From Osedax fenrisi (taxonomy: Eukaryota > Annelida > Polychaeta > Sabellida > Siboglinidae): DNA of 64,000 nucleotides. Positions within the stretch are counted from its first letter, which is position 1; each line of letters begins with the position of its first letter. The translations under genes and the position numbers were made by a program. The notes below the pieces were generated by a model. That model searched no databases and was not told where the DNA came from. It was given only the letters and a program-made list of their open reading frames with translations. The stretch covers positions 86,431,728 to 86,495,727 of the forward strand of contig OZ025241.1 in NCBI GenBank assembly GCA_964019155.1, given 5' to 3'. This document shows, piece after piece, positions 62,830-64,000 of this stretch.

Positions 62830-64000
62830 GTATATTGACACGTCGTGTATACCTTTAGATTACAAGTCTGCTCTCTGACTTCGGAGGTCACGCTGGACTG
62901 TGGCTAGGAGTGTCCGTAATGGCGATCTTCGAACTCGGAGAATTCATATGTACGTATAGTAATAATAGTTTATATATATCTTATATATATATATATATCA
63001 TATATATTCTTAATTTCATTATTATTGTACACAATTCTTTCATAAAATTAAGGGTAATTAAAATATGCTATCATCACATGAAATTTAATATGACATTTAA
63101 AAATAAATAAATAATTATGACAAATATTTAATAAATATATGGTATATCAATAATTAATATTTTTTACTAAATTATGTATAGAGATAGCATCTATATTAAT
63201 TATATTGAAAAACATTGTGTAATAATTCAAAATATGTGTAATAATGTATACCGAAGAATATTATTGTTAATAGATATAGATTCTTTGAATTTTTCCTTGA
63301 ATTTTAACTTTGATGACATCTCAATTTGTTACAAATAACTTAATAGAAAAAAATAAATGTTTATAGTTATAATACTATATATTGAAAAAGGTAATTCAAA
63401 TATGTATTATTAGTAGAACATTTATTGATATTTAATTATTAAACAAATTGTTGAAAATATTATTATATATATTTTAAAATTATAAATTGTGCATATTTTC
63501 AGTATCGGATATGTTCTTACAATTTATTTGGACCATTTATTTTAGATTTTTTATTTTATATAATATCACATCTTTTACATTATTATACAATTCATAATTA
63601 TATAATATTTTCATATGCTTTGATTTACCAATAAATTACAAATTTATAGATATTAATATATTTTGATTACAAATATTTATCAATAATTTTTTATCTATAT
63701 TATTTTACATTTTTAGAAACTCATCGAGATCTAAGATGTCCCTCACAAAATAAAACAATATTTGTTTTAAATATTCTCGTATGACAATCATTATAGTCTA
63801 TATACTATATATAATGTATAGGATAAGCCTATAAACTATTATAGCAATAAATGTAATAAATTATTAATCCAACATATATATATATTCCTGAATGTTAAAA
63901 CAACACAACCCTTTGCTCGCGCAGTCGATATATTCGCTGTCGGGGCGTACAGAAGCGAGAAAAAGATCATCAAAGACTGCAGAATATCGCCCACTCAGAG
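42010..64000 (+). CDS. DEG/ENaC-family sodium channel subunit, 17 exons, 3' end outside window
   Basis: Joined exons: 42010-42072, 42379-42454, 43055-43135, 43538-43635, 46301-46399, 51058-51170, 51640-51743, 52426-52488, 54773-54873, 55950-56066, 56798-56957, 57952-58030, 58352-58409, 61254-61345, 61654-61729, 62859-62949, 63925 onward. Every junction keeps phase, without a stop. The protein of at least 516 residues has the gating pair H21-G22, TM1 at about 36-58, FPAVTVCNLN at 79-88, 14 extracellular cysteines (85, 167, 174, 190, 279, 307, 311, 320, 322, 348, 361, 376, 380, 384; the ASIC/ENaC number), and TM2 at about 464-490 with the filter G-V-S at 477-479. Family members are trimeric Na+ channels of the plasma membrane, gated by protons, peptides or force; the ligand cannot be told here. 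Start: first ATG after an in-frame TAA, with A at -3 and G at +4. The final exon is open at the window edge. Confidence 0.93.
42073..42378 (+). other. Channel intron 1
   Basis: 306 bp, AT-rich, no inserted element recognised. Contains CACGTG at 42340. Confidence 0.7.
42379..42454 (+). CDS. Channel exon 2 (start of TM1)
   Basis: Acceptor CAATACAG, donor GTGAGT. Reads GIPNISRATNCMRQLFWTIT and on to GGI; begins TM1 and ends in phase 1. Confidence 0.9.
42460..42660. promoter_or_regulatory. Intron 2 array of CACGTG-containing units
   Basis: A degenerate unit of about 10-12 bp, TATCACGTGTC, repeats through intron 2. CACGTG occurs at 42476, 42504, 42534, 42548 and 42640, with one-base variants (CACTTGTCACG, TCACGTATCACG) between. 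CACGTG is the bHLH/USF/MITF-type E-box. An intronic enhancer is plausible; a drifting minisatellite is the alternative. Confidence 0.5.
43055..43135 (+). CDS. Channel exon 3 (end of TM1)
   Basis: Acceptor ACGTGGCAG, donor GTTCGT. The first two bases complete Ser. Reads ILTWQISISVMKYYTYPTST and on to KYIT; YYTYPTST is the family's post-TM1 motif. A different frame of the same DNA is longer but has no family motif. Phase 1 at both ends. Confidence 0.9.
43136..43537 (+). other. Channel intron 3
   Basis: Mostly (TA)n (43250-43287, 43301-43341) and TATG repeats; frames within it are artefacts. Confidence 0.75.
43538..43635 (+). CDS. Channel exon 4 (FPAVTVCNLN)
   Basis: Acceptor CTCCCAATAG, donor GTTAGT at 43636. 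Reads RMLPFPAVTVCNLNALRLSQ and on to TAFHN. PFPAVTVCNLN is the signature at the start of the extracellular domain and holds the first conserved Cys. The frame runs on past the donor to a TAG at 43710, but homology stops at about the donor. Confidence 0.92.
44095..44345. mobile_element. MITE-5 family, copy 2
   Basis: GATGTAAATGATGCCGAG at the left end, repeated GCCGAGCCGAGACT, TTTCGGAAAAAA, then AT-rich sequence ending around CACATTTACATCAATTT, which is complementary to the left end. Confidence 0.65.
44385..44590. mobile_element. MITE-5 family, copy 3
   Basis: Begins near TAGTGGTGTTAATAATACCGAG, holds the GCCGAGCCGAGACT and CATTTTCGGAAAAAA blocks, and ends CATTTACATCACTAG as in copy 1. Copies 2 and 3 are adjacent with the same orientation. 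Confidence 0.7.
45541..45796. repeat. Two-copy tandem repeat, 128-bp period
   Basis: AAAATATCTCATAATTATTG starts at 45541 and again at 45669. The following 120 bp (GAAACGTATAACAGAAGCA, TAATATTATATTGTATATG, TTTCGTGAACAAA) repeat with few changes. Confidence 0.85.
46301..46399 (+). CDS. Channel exon 5 (finger region)
   Basis: Acceptor ACATCTGTACGCAG, donor GTTATC. 33 codons, phase 0 at both ends, Thr/Ser/Asp rich (NTSTARTQQPTSFNDYS and on to DDFVTMQ). The sequence itself is not conserved in the family, as expected for the variable finger. Support comes from the open frame, phase fit, splice signals and locally high GC. Less certain than the other exons; further small exons in introns 4 or 5 cannot be excluded. 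Confidence 0.65.
46925..47875. mobile_element. MITE-4: GTTTTAAACG-motif element with inner inverted repeat
   Basis: Ends TAGGGTTGTGAGTTAATAAAAACACG and, in reverse complement, TAGGGTTGTTAAAAAACGCG, both set in TA runs. Within the first and last 100 bp the words GTTTTAAACG, ACGTTTTAAAC and CGTTTTAAAC recur. The middle holds a second inverted repeat of about 59 bp (47212-47271 against 47359-47417, few mismatches). No coding frame. Confidence 0.75.
49012..49060. repeat. Perfect hairpin, 19-bp arms, 11-nt GC-rich loop
   Basis: CGAAATTAATTCGGTGCAT (49012-49030) and its exact reverse complement (49042-49060) flank GCGCGTCGCGA. The overlapping frames on both strands that look alike (INSVHARRECTEL and INSVHSRRACTEL) arise from this symmetry, not from a gene. 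Confidence 0.95.
50680..50890. repeat. Diverged tandem duplication, period about 130 bp
   Basis: 50681-50765 (TGTGGCTATGTACAGTGTAC, GTGTTATTATTTTACATATTGG) and 50812-50890 (ATATAGCTCTGTACACAGTG, GTATTATTATTCTGACGTATTG) align along their length with many changes. Confidence 0.6.
51058..51170 (+). CDS. Channel exon 6
   Basis: Acceptor TATTCAATAG, donor GTAAGT. Reads AYLTASSKLTPAQRKSFGHQ, then LLSCTFNGLHCTP. LLSCxFNGxxC is a conserved extracellular block with the second and third cysteines. Ends in phase 2. Confidence 0.93.
51171..51639 (+). other. Channel intron 6
   Basis: (GATA)n at 51361-51388 and (TA)n at 51538-51586; AT-rich otherwise. Confidence 0.75.
51640..51743 (+). CDS. Channel exon 7
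   Basis: Acceptor CACTGACTTTTCTAG, donor GTTAGC. The first base completes Ser. Reads NFTWFNNYLFGNCFTFNANA and ends IGPLY plus one base. GNCFTFN is the family's fourth-cysteine block. Confidence 0.95.
51744..52425 (+). other. Channel intron 7
   Basis: (TA)n at 52104-52145; no inserted element recognised. Confidence 0.7.
52426..52488 (+). CDS. Channel exon 8 (micro-exon, 63 bp)
   Basis: Acceptor CCCTTTCTAG, donor GTTTCT. Reads GLSLEFYIEQEEYVESLSDS, the beta strand GLSLxxxIxxxEY that follows the fourth Cys in the family. Phase 1 at both ends. Confidence 0.93.
52489..54772 (+). other. Channel intron 8 containing LINE-B
   Basis: 2.28 kb, mostly LINE-B (52600-54335) followed by (TA)n (54342-54395, 54662-54698). 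Confidence 0.8.
52600..54335 (+). pseudogene. CR1-like LINE (LINE-B), decayed, with (TTTA)n tail
   Basis: In changing frames: NHVFNTFFSSIATKL (about 52690), SPISANDILTAIVDCKSNY (about 52845), MNISVITQTPPLFKIGKLDA then IAFISQFSNILEKN (53029-53150), DLKKAFDHVDHKIVLNKLKY (about 53325-53385), the GYILG block (about 53510), an FSDDTSVSI box standing for the catalytic FADD (about 53605) and FLGVILDNNLNFKEHI (about 53820-53865). Coding fades at about 54030, and a 3' region with about 45-bp repeats follows, ending TGATTTATTTATTTATTT. Same strand as the channel gene, inside its intron. Copies of its 3' end lie at 18153-18900. Confidence 0.8.
54773..54873 (+). CDS. Channel exon 9
   Basis: Acceptor CCTACTCGCCAG, donor GTGCGC (weak). 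The first two bases complete Gly. Reads VIITVHNQTSMPFPEDDGFA and ends TSVAIKR. The HxQxxxPFPxDxGFxxxPG block is typical of invertebrate family members. Confidence 0.93.
54874..55949 (+). other. Channel intron 9
   Basis: 1.08 kb, TA tracts near 54895-54910, 55425-55436 and 55592-55617; no element recognised. Confidence 0.7.
55950..56066 (+). CDS. Channel exon 10
   Basis: Acceptor GATTGACAG, donor GTTAGG. Reads VEVIRTPPPHGMCSN and ends TVPHIAYSSS. The PPxGxC block and the IAYS just before the palm cysteines fit the family. Phase 0 at both ends. Confidence 0.93.
56067..56797 (+). other. Channel intron 10
   Basis: (TA)n at 56105-56180 and a palindrome-centred tract at 56631-56674 (TACCGATATA on the left, TATATCGGTA on the right). 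Confidence 0.75.
56798..56957 (+). CDS. Channel exon 11 (cysteine-rich palm)
   Basis: Acceptor CCGTGCTCGTAG, donor GTTAAT. Reads ACQKTCYQRHLMTECGCYDT, then PASANITAYSS and LPCTDDT. CxxxCxxxxLxxxCGCxD is diagnostic of DEG/ENaC channels. The longer-looking frames over this stretch on either strand are shadows. Confidence 0.95.
56958..57951 (+). other. Channel intron 11
   Basis: Holds (TA)n (57149-57178, 57270-57296), a hairpin with 13-bp arms CCAAAGATTTTCC (57308-57336), a CTACAGTGTAGG palindromic area (57574-57600) and MITE-6. Confidence 0.75.
57654..57887. mobile_element. MITE-6, fold-back element
   Basis: Ends TTTAAAGGGG and, in reverse complement, TGTAAAGGGGG. The shared TACCAGTATTT, CGGAAATAATGTCC-like and GAAATGTTTGC blocks give inverted repeats of nearly 60 bp at about 80 percent. 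An inner pair TGGGATACC / GGTATCCCA extends the fold. About 234 bp, ending 64 bp before exon 12. Confidence 0.75.
57952..58030 (+). CDS. Channel exon 12 (C-x-P-C palm)
   Basis: Acceptor CGCACACAG, donor GTTAGT. The first two bases complete Ile. Reads DCEKNVLDRYISDHLGCSAI then CPIPC, the last four conserved cysteines. Ends in phase 2. Confidence 0.93.
58031..58351 (+). other. Channel intron 12
   Basis: 321 bp, dominated by (TA)n at 58129-58168 and TATATACTAT repeats. Confidence 0.8.
58352..58409 (+). CDS. Channel exon 13 (micro-exon, 58 bp)
   Basis: Acceptor CCATACAG, donor GTAGGC. The first base completes Asp. Reads TNHYEFSMSQSMWPSHVKK, matching the PCxxxxYxxxxSxxxWPS block. Phase 2 in, phase 0 out. 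Confidence 0.93.
58536..59446. mobile_element. MITE-2 family, copy 2b, 907 bp
   Basis: Element 58538-59444 between TA dinucleotides, starting GGGGAAAGTAACC and ending GGTTACTTTCCCC. Motif TGTCCGTATTCGG at the ends, a central pair (58699-58757) and 59027-59063. Aligns with copy 2a over its whole length. Confidence 0.9.
59795..59910 (-). pseudogene. hAT transposase C-terminal fragment
   Basis: Reading leftward: LNALLKSSVSVERMFSITGY, then INNPKRNELNDNSFE and TGA. SSVSVERMFSxxGxxxxxxRNxL is the hAT dimerisation domain. Only this piece is visible. A different hAT lineage from the element at 11145. Confidence 0.8.
60407..61122. mobile_element. MITE-2 family, reversed partial copy (2c) with nested insert
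   Basis: Reverse complement of copy 2b from CTCTAGATATATGC to the terminal GGTTA end at 61120. About 150 bp at 60539-60692 are extra; they read in reverse as a retroelement tail with AATAAA and (ATCCTT)n. Confidence 0.75.
61254..61345 (+). CDS. Channel exon 14
   Basis: Acceptor TTACTATTAAG (weak tract), donor GTTAGT at 61346. Reads VAIINKVMEKSQYLWDKFQQ and ends MMFI plus two bases. A later GT (61349, GTAATG) would break phase, so GTTAGT is preferred. It lies between the WPS block and the pre-TM2 strand, a variable helical region. Confidence 0.8.
61654..61729 (+). CDS. Channel exon 15 (pre-TM2 strand)
   Basis: Acceptor CACTATTACCGATAG, donor GTAAGT. The first base completes Ser. Reads ENTLKLTVFFKELDFEIIET and ends AIYS, the classic ENxxxLxVxFxEL block before TM2. 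Phase 0 at the end. Confidence 0.94.
61727..61800 (+). repeat. Five tandem splice-donor copies, exact 15-bp period
   Basis: The unit TATATAGTGTAAGTT repeats five times from the end of exon 15. GTAAGT occurs at 61730, 61745, 61760 and 61775, and GTTAGT at 61790. Use of the first donor keeps the family frame. Using a later one would add a multiple of five codons but reads through an in-frame TGA (61736-61738), ending the protein before TM2. Confidence 0.85.
61730..62858 (+). other. Channel intron 15
   Basis: Holds the donor repeat, a LINE fragment in antisense (61928-62640) and (TA)n (62778-62828). Confidence 0.8.
61928..62640 (-). pseudogene. (GGTAA)-tailed LINE, C-terminal fragment, antisense in intron 15
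   Basis: Reading leftward: INQVEDFKYLGSYIRSTKRD, KAWVALNSMNIICKSN, FFRAAVESVLF (62626-62309), then MQRLRLADPFWRSKDEVESD and WQPQHGK (62225-62022), then in another frame DDTDLLTIDEIKTAMYAREG and a (GGTAA)2 tail at 61928-61942. Two or three frameshifts. Same family as 6120-8354. Confidence 0.85.
62859..62949 (+). CDS. Channel exon 16 (TM2 and selectivity filter)
   Basis: Acceptor GTATACCTTTAG, donor GTACGT. Reads ITSLLSDFGGHAGLWLGVSV and on to EFI. DFGGHxGLWLGxS is the TM2 signature; G-V-S is the filter triplet. A nearer-looking acceptor at ACAAG gives a stop and is rejected. Ends in phase 1. Confidence 0.96.
62950..63924 (+). other. Channel intron 16
   Basis: 975 bp, very AT-rich, no element recognised. 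Confidence 0.7.
63925..64000 (+). CDS. Channel exon 17 (cytoplasmic C-terminus, cut by window edge)
   Basis: Acceptor CCCTTTGCTCGCGCAG. The first two bases complete Phe. Reads DIFAVGAYRSEKKIIKDC and on to the edge, open. Basic residues after TM2 fit the cytoplasmic side. Confidence 0.85.

Overview
The window is nuclear DNA of an AT-rich invertebrate animal. The evidence is spliced genes with GT..AG introns, a DEG/ENaC sodium channel gene (an animal family), several LINE clades, hAT elements, TA-flanked MITEs and about fifty (TA)n tracts. The species cannot be named from the sequence alone. Nothing bacterial or viral was seen.

The main result is a host gene on the + strand from 42010 past the right edge. 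It is hidden from an ORF view because most of its exons are only 58 to 160 bp long. Seventeen exons with matching phases give at least 516 residues of one DEG/ENaC (ASIC/FaNaC-like) channel. They include the His-Gly gating pair, TM1, FPAVTVCNLN, 14 extracellular cysteines, and TM2 with a G-V-S filter. The stop codon lies beyond the window.

1-42000 is almost entirely repeats. 1.5-3.8 kb holds an R2-group LINE (- strand) lying between the two halves of a tRNA-like unit. 6.1-8.35 kb holds a decayed LINE with a (GGTAA)n tail, split by a MITE carrying about nine AGGGTA motifs. 11.1-13.0 kb is a hAT element with an 8-bp target duplication. 13.6-14.1 kb is a 9-bp-unit satellite. 17.0-18.0 kb is a 991-bp MITE. 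18.1-18.9 kb holds two LINE tails. 19.7-24.2 kb is a CR1-like LINE split by an RTE element. 25.1-28.15 kb holds two decayed LINE copies. 32.2-38.2 kb is a MITE split by a nearly intact PHD-finger LINE and by a second LINE tail. 39.6-40.5 kb is another MITE.

42.0-64.0 kb is the channel gene. Its introns hold further MITEs, LINE fragments, a hAT remnant, a dense CACGTG cluster near the first exons, and a 15-bp repeat that copies a splice donor five times.

The most unusual signals are: the reconstructed channel gene; the tandem splice donors after exon 15; 12 CACGTG sites in 2.1 kb; MITE families that share GGGGAAAGT ends and carry reiterated internal motifs; an in-frame UGA-CUA junction between the two ORFs of a LINE; (TA)n tracts centred in palindromes; and long perfect hairpins. 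Splice sites and domains were assigned by eye, without alignment software or transcripts.
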